From positions 310,001 through 374,000 of the forward strand of contig NZ_FOLQ01000001.1 in the NCBI RefSeq assembly GCF_900112365.1: DNA of 64,000 nucleotides, given 5' to 3'. Origin of the DNA: Spirosoma endophyticum. GTDB taxonomy: Bacteria; Bacteroidota; Bacteroidia; Cytophagales; Spirosomataceae. Under the pieces are notes generated by a model that was given only the letters and a program-made list of their open reading frames with translations, had not been told where the DNA came from and did not search any database. How positions within the stretch are numbered: position 1 is the first letter of the stretch; each line of letters begins with the position of its first letter. A program made the translations under genes and the position numbers. Of this stretch, positions 45,821-54,717 are shown piece by piece.

Positions 45821-46558
45821 ATGAAAGTAGCATTAGTAACAGGCGGCAACAAAGGCATTGGTTTTGACGTAGCAAGACAACTTGCCCAAAACGGATTATT
45901 CGTGTATATAGGGAGTCGTAGTCTGGAACGTGGTTTATTGGCAGCTGAAAAGCTCAACGCATTAGGACTGGACAACGTCGAAGCCCTACAACTGGATGTT
46001 ACCAATCCCGAATCGGTTAAGGCTGCCCGTGCCGTAGTAGGCGAAAAAACGGCTGTTCTGGACGTACTTATTAACAATGCAGGTGTTTCGGGAGGATTTC
46101 AGCAATCAGCCCTTGTTACAACGATCGATCAATTTAAGGCCGTTTACGAAACCAACGTATTCGGTGTGATCAGCGTAACGCAAGCGTTTATCGATTTACT
46201 GAAAGAATCACCGGCACCCCGGATTGTGAATGTGAGCACCAGCATGGCTTCGCTCACCCTGGCTGCCGACCTGGACAATGGCAGTTATCCCACCCGGTTT
46301 GTCGCCTATCAATCGTCCAAAGCGGCCCTGAATATGTACACGATCAATCTGGCTTATGAGCTTCGTGATACCCCGTTTAAAGTCAATGCGGTTTGCCCTG
46401 GCTACACCCAAACCGATTTCACCAACCATCAAGGCACAAGTACAGTCGACGAGGCAGGCCAACGTATCGTTACGTATGCGCTGATTGGCCAGGATGGGCC
46501 AACCGGAAAATTTTTCAGTGAAGAATACGTTCCTGAACCGGCAACTTGCCCCTGGTAA
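45821..46558 (+). CDS. SDR family oxidoreductase
   Basis: A 245-residue short-chain dehydrogenase of the carbonyl reductase type. The nucleotide motif TGGNKGIG is at residues 7-14, NNAG at 85-88, catalytic Ser140/141 and Tyr163/Lys167 in YQSSK. It is downstream of the AraC regulator, 66 bp after its stop. With the other SDR and the MDR enzyme it forms a small redox/detoxification cassette; substrates are unknown. Confidence 0.92.
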   Translation: MKVALVTGGNKGIGFDVARQLAQNGLFVYIGSRSLERGLLAAEKLNALGLDNVEALQLDVTNPESVKAARAVVGEKTAVLDVLINNAGVSGGFQQSALVTTIDQFKAVYETNVFGVISVTQAFIDLLKESPAPRIVNVSTSMASLTLAADLDNGSYPTRFVAYQSSKAALNMYTINLAYELRDTPFKVNAVCPGYTQTDFTNHQGTSTVDEAGQRIVTYALIGQDGPTGKFFSEEYVPEPATCPW

Positions 46559-46687
46559 ACTAGCGAACAGGAATAAGTAAGGCTGCTTTACGGACAGCTC
46601 CTCTCATCGAATCGACGTGAATTCGGGAAGCCAGTTGATTACCGCCCAAATGCTACGTATTATCCTTATAGCAAGACACTTAAGCTA

Positions 46688-47065
46688 TCAAATTTGGCCA
46701 ACCATCTCGCAATAGATCACCTGAGATTGGCACGCAAAGCAATCACTCAACTGTTGAAAGGCGGCTTGAAGGTCGCTGTTAAGGTCGGCTCGCTGGCGGT
46801 GAGCTTCACTGGTCCATACAGTTACGATAAGCGCCTGACGGCAATCCGTTTCGCTGAGAAACCGGGCACCAACAAAACCAGTCTGCTGAAGCAAAAGAGG
46901 ATAAAGGAACTGCCTGAAATGGGTCCTTGCCTTCGGAACCATGCTCATGTGTATGGACAACCATTGAAGTCGGCTGTAACAGGTGCGCCACTTTTTGGCA
47001 AATCGAATCATAATGTCCAAACTATGAGCCCGCCAGGGATGATCTGCGTCACTGGCGGGCACCAA
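46688..47065 (-). CDS. Possible ABM-like (dimeric alpha/beta barrel) protein, uncertain
   Basis: The minus frame codes up to 125 residues. The stretch LQQTGFVGARFLSETDCRQA then LIVTVWTSEAHRQR resembles the antibiotic biosynthesis monooxygenase fold (pattern GFxGxRxL...LVxxVW). The first 40 residues look non-native, so the true start may be the Met pair at residues 40/42 (about 46942-46948). A reverse frame (46694-47113) overlaps it but has no domain. It may be a decayed or short enzyme; family resemblance is only by eye. Confidence 0.4.
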   Translation of the reverse strand: MVPASDADHPWRAHSLDIMIRFAKKWRTCYSRLQWLSIHMSMVPKARTHFRQFLYPLLLQQTGFVGARFLSETDCRQALIVTVWTSEAHRQRADLNSDLQAAFQQLSDCFACQSQVIYCEMVGQI

Positions 47066-47216
47066 GCCTCAAAAACTAGCTATTTTGTTTCTTGCAGCAG
47101 GGTAGTTTATTAATCCATTTAATGTTGAATGATCGCCTACCAGGTTGTTTTAGAATGCTGATCATTTGGCGACGGGCTCCAACTGGATGACTCAGTCTCA
47201 GCCAGAAGTGAAAAGA

Positions 47217-50200
47217 TTACTTTTTAAAATAATCGATCTTATCTGCATCCGAATTATTGGTGATTCGAGCCTCACCACCGCTGCCTCCCACGACAAGGGC
47301 ACTTATTCCCAAAGACCCTCTGGTATTTCCCGGTGATAACAACCCCGTTAATCCAAAGGACAACTTGCTACCGGCTCCAATTGATCGCTGAGTCGTCAGT
47401 ATGTAAACGGATGGATCTGAATTATTAAACACCCAATCCTGGTTCTGCACCAGGCGCCCGCCTACTATGTTCAGGCTCATATCAAGGCTCAGGCTCACGG
47501 CAGGATCTTTAGCAATGTAAACAGTGATAGGCCCCTGACTGGCAACTTTGTTCACTTCTATTACACTGACTACCACGCTAATGGAGCCCGTTCCATATAA
47601 TACGGCAGGACCTGCATACATGATTGGGGTCAAATCTGGGAGACTTTCTGCGGTAACAGATGTCGTGGCCGTTGCTGAGCAGCCATTGGCAGCCGTCAGG
47701 GTGACAGAATACAAGCCGGGTGTGGTCACCGTTGCGGTATTGCCATTGCTGACCTGACTGGCACCAGCACTAAATAAGTAACTGGCGGCACCAGGTGTAG
47801 CGGTTAGCATCACACTGGTATTGGTCTGGGAGAGAGTGCCGCTGCTGGTTAGGCTGGCAACCGGTGGTGTATTGATTGTAACATCAATGGTAGCCGTACT
47901 TGTGAGCGAACCATCAGCCACTGTAACCGTGAAGGTCTGTACACCCGACGTAGTGGCTGTGGCTGAGATGGCGCTGGAGCTGGTAGCTGACAGGTTTACG
48001 CCTGCCGGTGCAGCCCAGGTATAACTATACGGAGCCGTACCGCCTGCTACAGCGACCGAAAGCGTTATCGGACTATCCACACAGCCAGAACCTGGCGTAG
48101 CCGCCGGGGTGAGCGTGAGGCTGGCTACCGTCGAGACGGGTGGGCAGAATGATATCCCTCCGCCCTGGGTAGCCATATAGATAGAATTTCCGGTTACATA
48201 AACAGCCGATAACCGATCAGCGCCCAGCCCATTGGCCGTTGTTTTATTGATGAACGTTTGGCCTCCGTTTGTAGAAATGCTTAAGCCATTGTCGGTCGCG
48301 ACATAGACCGTATTGCCAATCACCTGCACATCAGACACGCCGTCGCCACCCAGGCCATTGGCGGTGGTTCGAGCCGTAAACGTCTGTCCACCATTCGTAG
48401 AGATATACAGGCCAAAACCAGTTCCAACATAAACTGTGTTACCTACTGCATAAAGACTGTTTGCGCCAGCGCTATTCAGCATGCTGCTCGTACCAAACCC
48501 ATCAGACGGGCCTCGTGTAGTAAACGTCTGGCCCCCGTCGTTAGAAACATGCAGCGTGGTTCCCGCCTGATTACCAGGATTATTTGTAATGGCATAAACC
48601 GTATTCCCGACGGCATAGACACTGACTACCTCATTGCTCACCAATCCATTAGTTGTTGTTTTGGTAGTGAATGTTTGCCCGCCATCCGTCGAGATGCTTA
48701 CCCCGCCATACGTAGCGGCATACACATTGGTACCTACCGCATACACTTTCAGCACGTAGTTATTGCCTAATCCATCGGTTGTGGTCCGGGTCGTAAACGT
48801 CTGGCCATTGTCGGTAGAAATCATCAACCCGTTGAAACTGGCCACATACAGGGTTGTTCCGCTGGCACCTGTCAGGGAAAACATATCACTTATGCTAAAA
48901 AATGGGGCGTTGGTGAACGTTTGCCCGCCATCCGTCGAGATGTTTAAACCTTCACTGGTAGCGGCATAGACGGTCGTACTGCCTGGCCCTGTTAGAGCGT
49001 ATACATTCGACACGAAATCACTGCTTAACCCATCGGCCATTTTTTTGGTGACGTAGGTATCGCAGCTGGGCCCGTTGGCAACCGGCCCAGCGGCACAGCC
49101 GAACTTCTGGATGCGACTATTGAATGAATCAGCAACGTAGATGTTGTTCTGCGCATCAACCGTTATACCTGCAGGACTTTGGAATTGATCATTGCCCGCC
49201 CCCTGGCTACCCAACGTTCCCAGCCATTGCCCATTGCCATCAAGCTTGACGATACGGTTGTTTCCATTATCGGCCACATAGGCGTTGCCCTGTCCATCAA
49301 TGGCAATGCCAGTCGGAAAACTAAATTGATTGACACCCGACCCCTGGCTGCCCCAGGTGCCTACATCCTGTAGGTTATCGTTTAGGATAACAATATGACT
49401 ATTACCCGATTCCGCGATGTAAACCTTTCCCTGGGCCACAGCCAGACCCCGAGGGTAACTAAGCCCTCCCCGGCTGCCTATCCATTGCCCGCTGGCACTA
49501 AGCTTGACCACGCGACTGTTTCCTTCATCCGTGACATAGATATTCCCCTGTCCATCGACGGCCACCCCTTGAGGCCGATCAAACTGGTCATTCCCTGACC
49601 CCTGACTACCCCAGGCAGTCAGAAACTGACCACTGGCCGAAAGCTTTTGAATACGGTGGTTGTAGGTATCTGCAATATAGACGTTTCCCTGGCCATCGAC
49701 GGCTACTCCATAGGGAGCAGACACCTGACCATTCCCCTGACCACCCGTCCACGTAGCCTGCAATTGACCAGCCGCATTATACTTGACCAGGCGGGAGTTT
49801 TCCATGCTGGCGACATAGACGTTTCCTTGCCCATCCACCGCTACTCCAGTCGGAATATTAAGCTCTGTACTACTGCCAAGAGAGGTCAAAAAGTCGGTAC
49901 AAGGGAGCGCAACCGGCTGGCTGACCGTTAACGTAACGGTGGTCGACGTAGTAAGACACGTACTACTGCTAATGATCACCCGATACTGGTAGCCGCTCAG
50001 GCTACTGCTGGCCGAAAGCACGCTAAGCGTAGGTAAGTTGACGCCCGAATAAGTCGCATCGTTGGTCAGGTTCGTGAAACCACTGCCTGTGTTTACCTGC
50101 CATTGGTAGGTTGGGTTGTTGCCTGTAGCCGTCACCGCAAAGCTGGTATTCTGCCCATCGTTGACGGTGGAATTCGTCGGCTGAACCGTAATGGCTGGGG

Positions 50201-51512
50201 GAGCACAGGTCACGGTGAGTATCGTGGCTATTGATGTGGTGGCACAGTAGCCACTGCTGACGATTACCTGGTACTGAAAGCCAGTCAGGGCAGTAGTGGC
50301 GCTGGAAATACTTAACGTTGCTGAACTTACACCCGAGTAGGTAGCATTGTTAGCGAGATTAGTGAAACCGCTGCCCGTATTGACTTGCCATTGATACGTT
50401 AGATTAGCCCCGCTAGCCGCTACAGCAAAACTGGTATTCTGGCCGGTCGTTACCGTCGTATTGGCTGGTTGGGCCGTAATCAGTGGAGTTGTACAATCGG
50501 GACAACCAAACTTTTGGACGCGGATATTATTTCGATCAACAACATAGATGTTGTTCAACCCATAGAGGGCTACGCCCATCGTCTCATCAAACTGACCATT
50601 AGCCGATCCGGCACCGCCCCAAATGCCAACCAGTTGCAAATTCGGATCGAGTTTACGAACCCAAATTCGATCAGAGATATAGATATTACCCCGTGCATCC
50701 ACAGCGACACCTCTTGGTTCATTTAGCTGATGCTCAAGTGTTCCCTGACTACCCCAAGTCGTAATCCATTGCCCCTTGGCGTCGAGTTTGACGAGACGGT
50801 TATTACCACCATTACCGCCCGTATTCCCTGTACCACTATCCGTGATGTACATATTACCCTGACTATCCAGATCTATACCCCAGGGACGAAAAAATTGATT
50901 GACGCCCTGTCCCTGGCTTCCCCAGCTAGCTACCCATTGCCCATTGGCATTTAGCTTGACGATACGATCGTTCCCATAATCAGTAATGTACATACTGCCC
51001 TGAGCATCCACCACTACGTCGTGCGGTTGATTAAATTGACCATTACCCGATCCGGCACTTCCATAGGAAGCCACAAACTGCCCACTGGCCGAAAGTTTCT
51101 GGATACGATTATTTCCTGCATCGGCAACATAGAGGTTGCCCTGGCTATCTATGGTCAGCCCATAGACATACTGAAACTGGCCATTACCCGATCCAAGGCT
51201 TCCATAGGTGGCCAATAGTGTTCCAGTAGCATCAAACTTTCTGATGCTTGCGAAGTCACCGACATACACGTTACCCTGTCCATCGGTGGCAACTCCTAAA
51301 GGAAGGTTAAATGTAGATACTGGCCCTTGAAAGTTCCAGTTGGGATTGCTCCACTTAGTTAAAAAATCTGAGCAATAAGGGGCCGAAACCTGTGCTCTCA
51401 GCAGCGTACCGCTTAAAATGAACAGTAAGAGCACGGTCAAAAATAGTAGATTCCGGTAGCGAAACAGTTGAGGATACGCCATAGAAGGGCCAGACAATAG
51501 AGATAGTGTCAT
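47217..51512 (-). CDS. Giant exported NHL / Ig-like / sialidase-repeat protein
   Basis: A 1431-residue exported protein. The signal peptide is at residues 20-41 (LLFLTVLLLFILSGTLLRAQ); an internal ATG at 51482 would leave it intact. Regions in order: first NHL beta-propeller (about 55-340; repeated DGQGNVYV...NRIQKL), two Ig-like segments (345-535), a second NHL propeller (540-815), BNR-type repeats with DGGQTFT/NGGQTFT (820-1135), PKD/Ig-like segments (1140-1300), and a unique tail ending in DYFKK. No type IX sorting domain is visible. The modules mimic recognition of ligands or surface assembly; the role is unknown. Long upstream AT-rich DNA suggests its own promoter. Confidence 0.85.
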   Translation of the reverse strand: MTLSLLSGPSMAYPQLFRYRNLLFLTVLLLFILSGTLLRAQVSAPYCSDFLTKWSNPNWNFQGPVSTFNLPLGVATDGQGNVYVGDFASIRKFDATGTLLATYGSLGSGNGQFQYVYGLTIDSQGNLYVADAGNNRIQKLSASGQFVASYGSAGSGNGQFNQPHDVVVDAQGSMYITDYGNDRIVKLNANGQWVASWGSQGQGVNQFFRPWGIDLDSQGNMYITDSGTGNTGGNGGNNRLVKLDAKGQWITTWGSQGTLEHQLNEPRGVAVDARGNIYISDRIWVRKLDPNLQLVGIWGGAGSANGQFDETMGVALYGLNNIYVVDRNNIRVQKFGCPDCTTPLITAQPANTTVTTGQNTSFAVAASGANLTYQWQVNTGSGFTNLANNATYSGVSSATLSISSATTALTGFQYQVIVSSGYCATTSIATILTVTCAPPAITVQPTNSTVNDGQNTSFAVTATGNNPTYQWQVNTGSGFTNLTNDATYSGVNLPTLSVLSASSSLSGYQYRVIISSSTCLTTSTTVTLTVSQPVALPCTDFLTSLGSSTELNIPTGVAVDGQGNVYVASMENSRLVKYNAAGQLQATWTGGQGNGQVSAPYGVAVDGQGNVYIADTYNHRIQKLSASGQFLTAWGSQGSGNDQFDRPQGVAVDGQGNIYVTDEGNSRVVKLSASGQWIGSRGGLSYPRGLAVAQGKVYIAESGNSHIVILNDNLQDVGTWGSQGSGVNQFSFPTGIAIDGQGNAYVADNGNNRIVKLDGNGQWLGTLGSQGAGNDQFQSPAGITVDAQNNIYVADSFNSRIQKFGCAAGPVANGPSCDTYVTKKMADGLSSDFVSNVYALTGPGSTTVYAATSEGLNISTDGGQTFTNAPFFSISDMFSLTGASGTTLYVASFNGLMISTDNGQTFTTRTTTDGLGNNYVLKVYAVGTNVYAATYGGVSISTDGGQTFTTKTTTNGLVSNEVVSVYAVGNTVYAITNNPGNQAGTTLHVSNDGGQTFTTRGPSDGFGTSSMLNSAGANSLYAVGNTVYVGTGFGLYISTNGGQTFTARTTANGLGGDGVSDVQVIGNTVYVATDNGLSISTNGGQTFINKTTANGLGADRLSAVYVTGNSIYMATQGGGISFCPPVSTVASLTLTPAATPGSGCVDSPITLSVAVAGGTAPYSYTWAAPAGVNLSATSSSAISATATTSGVQTFTVTVADGSLTSTATIDVTINTPPVASLTSSGTLSQTNTSVMLTATPGAASYLFSAGASQVSNGNTATVTTPGLYSVTLTAANGCSATATTSVTAESLPDLTPIMYAGPAVLYGTGSISVVVSVIEVNKVASQGPITVYIAKDPAVSLSLDMSLNIVGGRLVQNQDWVFNNSDPSVYILTTQRSIGAGSKLSFGLTGLLSPGNTRGSLGISALVVGGSGGEARITNNSDADKIDYFKK

Positions 51513-52657
51513 GTGATTTATTGACTGAAAGAGAGATGGTTAATTAATAATTGCTTGCAAGTGCACAAAAACGCAAAAATCGGAGCGGTCTAAACGTCAA
51601 TCCCTAACCGCTTAATCATTTGAATACCAGCCTGACAAGGCTCAGCTCATCAGATTAAAATGGCCAGTTCGTTAAGCTCGGTTCAGCTTGCACCGGACCC
51701 TGAGCTATATGAACAGGGCTACGAAGTTGAATACCATTGAGTCTGCTTAAGGACGGGACAATCTTTATATGTGTGGTCGATCTGGTACGAACCACTGTCA
51801 CCAAGCGTTTAAATCAGAATTTTCTGCGGAGCATGATGCAATCTGTTACCTTTTACTGGGTCCACTTAATGAGGCTAATGACGATCCCAATTGGCTCGAC
51901 AATATTTATTGACACATGGATAAATGCACTTAATGAGTTTAACGGGAATGTATTTCATAATGAATCAAATAGAGGGGTGAACATTAGTCCGGAAGCCTAA
52001 AAGCCTGCAAAACATGCAGTCTTATTACATGAATTAAGCAGCACAAAGTTAGGTTTCTAGGCGTACACCTCGCCTTGGGTATTACTTGATTATACATCAA
52101 CGATAATTTATAATATACCAACTCTCATTTTTGACTACATGAATGAACCTAATTTTATCATTAGTACATTCAAACGTCAGTGAATTATTTATTAAAAATT
52201 ATTTCAGTAGTTGAACATTGATACACTGGGTATTATACCATTAAATCAATTTCGGGTGTGCTTTAATTAAGTGCAATCGGCAGTGTTAGCTTATGTATAA
52301 AAACGTTCAAAACTATTGTAGACTGATTATTCAATTCTTACCTCTGGCTGGACAAGGTGTACAATTATTAATTTACACACATATCAATACGTATTAATAA
52401 TAAGGCTAACTAGCTATTTTATGTCATGAACAACTCTTTCCGGCCTATTAAATAGAGAAATGATTCATTTTTTTGGAGGAATATTAAAGTCTGGAATACG
52501 ATAATTTTCGGAAATTCGCTTGCTATATGCTATTTCTCGGTAACTTTTAGTGAATCAATTGCGGCTTCTTCTACCCATTCTCTGAACAGAATGCTTGATA
52601 AAAGCTACGTCGATAATCAAATCAGTGTTCCTTATCCAGGCAAAACAGATTTTAAAA
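51513..52657. other. Long AT-rich intergenic region
   Basis: Over 1.1 kb without a confident gene. It holds only short frames: an 87-codon frame (51737-52000) with no family character, and a 47-codon frame at 51769-51912 (starting MCGRSGTNHCHQAFKSEF) that is protein-like but unrecognised. It gets increasingly AT-rich towards the LytTR gene. No tRNA, hairpin family or transposase seen. Confidence 0.5.
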
Positions 52658-53374
52658 ATGAAAAGTAAAAGTTGTCTTATCTTGGACGATTCAGAGGCCG
52701 ATGCGAATTACCTCAAACAACAACTCACGTTATTGCCTTTTTTTGATTCCCTATCAGTTAGTTCAAGTATTGAAGAAGCACTAGGTCTTTTAGCTACGCA
52801 GAGAGTCGATTTGCTTTTTCTGGATGTTAAGCTGAACGGGCAGTCTGGGTTGCAACTACTCAAGCATTACTCTGAACTGCCCCCGGTTATTATTACCAGT
52901 GCTTATCCAGAATATGCTATTGATAGTTACGAAATCGGGAAAACGGTTGATTACCTTCTTAAGCCCTTTTCCTACGAGCGGTTGCTGATTTCAATTAACC
53001 GGGCTTTATCCATTCAAATAAGCTCGGGAAGTATGGCCGAGATCGATTTTATTTTCCTGAAGATGGGTCGTAAGATTCAACGATTCGAATTTAAGTCGAT
53101 TGATTACGTAGAAGCTTATGGAATATACTCGAAAGTAATTAGTGATGGACAGGTTCGTACGGTAAATGAACGATTAGTGACGTTGACTGATTTATTACCT
53201 TCAAAACTGTTTTTGCGCGTACATAAATCATATGTGATCAACATTACTAAAATCACCAGTTTTGACCGCAATTATTTATGGCTCGGTCAACTGAAAATTC
53301 CGATCGGTATATCATTTCGGCCAAGATTAGAGGGTTTATTAAGGCTTTTTGACCGAACAGAAGAAATTGATTAG
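52658..53374 (+). CDS. Orphan LytTR response regulator
   Basis: A 238-residue regulator from the ATG at 52658 (the frame is open back to 52595 but that segment is not receiver-like). The receiver has DD at 10-11, Asp56 (FLDVKLN) and Lys102 (LLKPF). The LytTR domain starts near residue 130 (FIFLKMGRKIQRFEFKSIDY; RVHKSYVINI). Unlike the pair at 21-23 kb, no LytS kinase adjoins it. It stands isolated in AT-rich DNA; the kinases at 58.7-63.8 kb are HisKA-type and are not evident partners. Confidence 0.9.
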   Translation: MKSKSCLILDDSEADANYLKQQLTLLPFFDSLSVSSSIEEALGLLATQRVDLLFLDVKLNGQSGLQLLKHYSELPPVIITSAYPEYAIDSYEIGKTVDYLLKPFSYERLLISINRALSIQISSGSMAEIDFIFLKMGRKIQRFEFKSIDYVEAYGIYSKVISDGQVRTVNERLVTLTDLLPSKLFLRVHKSYVINITKITSFDRNYLWLGQLKIPIGISFRPRLEGLLRLFDRTEEID

Positions 53375-53452
53375 TATTTCCTTAAATTTTGATCGTTCCA
53401 GAAATTCTGTGAAAGTCGGCTGGCAACAAATTCCATTAGCTTGTCGATTGGC

Positions 53453-53479
53453 AAGCCCGCTTGGCGGGTTTGTTTTCTT
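53453..53479 (+). terminator. Intrinsic terminator after the orphan LytTR gene
   Basis: AAGCCCGC (53453-53460) pairs with GCGGGTTT (53464-53471) around loop TTG, followed by GTTTTCTT. It is 79 bp after the stop. Confidence 0.65.
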
Positions 53480-53696
53480 ATTTCATTGGTCAGTGAACGA
53501 CAACTAGCATAAGCATCGCTACAATAACCGATGCCGTACTCAATCAGGTGGGCTGGGAACACAACTAGTCATTGCTCTGGCGTTTGACTTACCTTAATCC
53601 TGGATGAGTCAGTCGGCTGAGGCTATCAAATTACCCCACACAGTGCACGATAACAGGCTATGGGCCCTGTAATCAGTCAAAGCAAGAACTCTTCCT

Positions 53697-53863
53697 GAAA
53701 TTAAAAAGACGCCCGATGAACAGCGTTTGATTTTGTATGTCGACGAGTTCACTTTCTGTTTGTTGAATATACTACTTAACACCTGGGCTTTGTGAGGTCA
53801 ATCACCTGTAGGCATTGAGTGTGTCCATCTTAGTCTAATGGCGGCCATCGTCCTATGTATATA
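53697..53863 (+). pseudogene. Decayed IS630-type transposase fragment
   Basis: Reading from 53697 gives PDEQRLILYVDEFTFCLLNI then LLNTWAL, a TGA at 53793-53795, then GQSPVGIEC and HLSLMAAI. IS630 transposases have a VDESGFxLLP...TWAPxGQTPV core and a downstream HLS..GAI segment; the acidic DE, Trp and GQ-PV match at equal spacing, with a stop inside. No inverted repeats were found, and adjoining frames are broken, so it is a relic. Confidence 0.5.
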
Positions 53864-54717
53864 ATAGGTCAGAATCAGCTTTATAGCGGACGAAATTATG
53901 ACGTTTTTTTAAACCATTAGTGCTAACCCCGTCGCAAAGGGGGCGACTAATTATTGGGCTGTGTTACCTATGCAGACAAAATAGGAATTCATCCCAGCCT
54001 TACTAAACACTTTGTTTGTAGGCGGTCATAGAAACAAAATCCCATACATAAAAAAGTTGCTCACACAAAAATACTGATCAATTCTTTTTATAATCTAATC
54101 TCTCATAAAATCAAGAGAACAGAACATTAAATAACTCAGGCTAATTTTTAAATGCTTTTGTCATAAAAATAATTGCTTTTTAATATAAGTAAAACGGCCC
54201 GTTCATGCATATTAAGTTGCTGTTGTTATTAAATGGCTTCTACACAGGCTGAGTCTTTATAGCAAAGAACATACATTTGCAATAGTCCAAATTAAGTAAC
54301 TTTTTATTTAGCAACTCATCATTTCGTTCATACCAGTTAAATCGGTTAATGGATACCGCTACTTTTTTTACGGCTCCTATACTGGTTTACGCTAACAAAG
54401 CTTGATTGATATAACGCTTCGTTATACTTATTAAAGTCAGACTCCAATCATCGTATCTAGTTTCTTGGATAAAATAATTGTCTTTTTTTAGTGATTATAC
54501 ATCAAAAAAACGGACAATTTTTCAAAAACAGAGCTGCTTATCCGAAGGATATAATTTATTTTTTCAGTCCTAAAAATCTTTTTTTGAGTCCAATAATTAT
54601 GTCCTTTTGAAGAAGAAATATGTTTGAATTTTAATGGATTATGAATATTATTTCCCCTTGAATTGCCGCTTTTCAATGTTCACATAATTTAAATTATTTC
54701 CAAAAATACAACGCTGA

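Larger units (their letters stand above)
53375..54717. other. AT-rich region with transposase relic
   Basis: About 1.3 kb without an intact gene. It holds the terminator at 53453-53479, the decayed IS630-like sequence (53697-53863), and very AT-rich DNA with long T/A runs from 54100 on, which form the leader of the giant type IX secreted protein gene. Confidence 0.6.

Noticed and set aside
46694..47113. 139-codon plus-strand frame
   Set aside because: It overlaps the ABM-like minus frame, has no domain, and its composition looks like an antisense shadow.
51737..52000. 87-codon plus-strand frame
   Set aside because: Protein composition is irregular and no homology is apparent; not called as a gene.
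53371..53562. 63-codon minus-strand frame
   Set aside because: It crosses the LytTR stop and its terminator hairpin; no recognisable family.
54488..54676. 62-codon minus-strand frame in AT-rich DNA
   Set aside because: Lys/Ser/Asn-rich random-looking translation, no ribosome site or domain; likely spurious.
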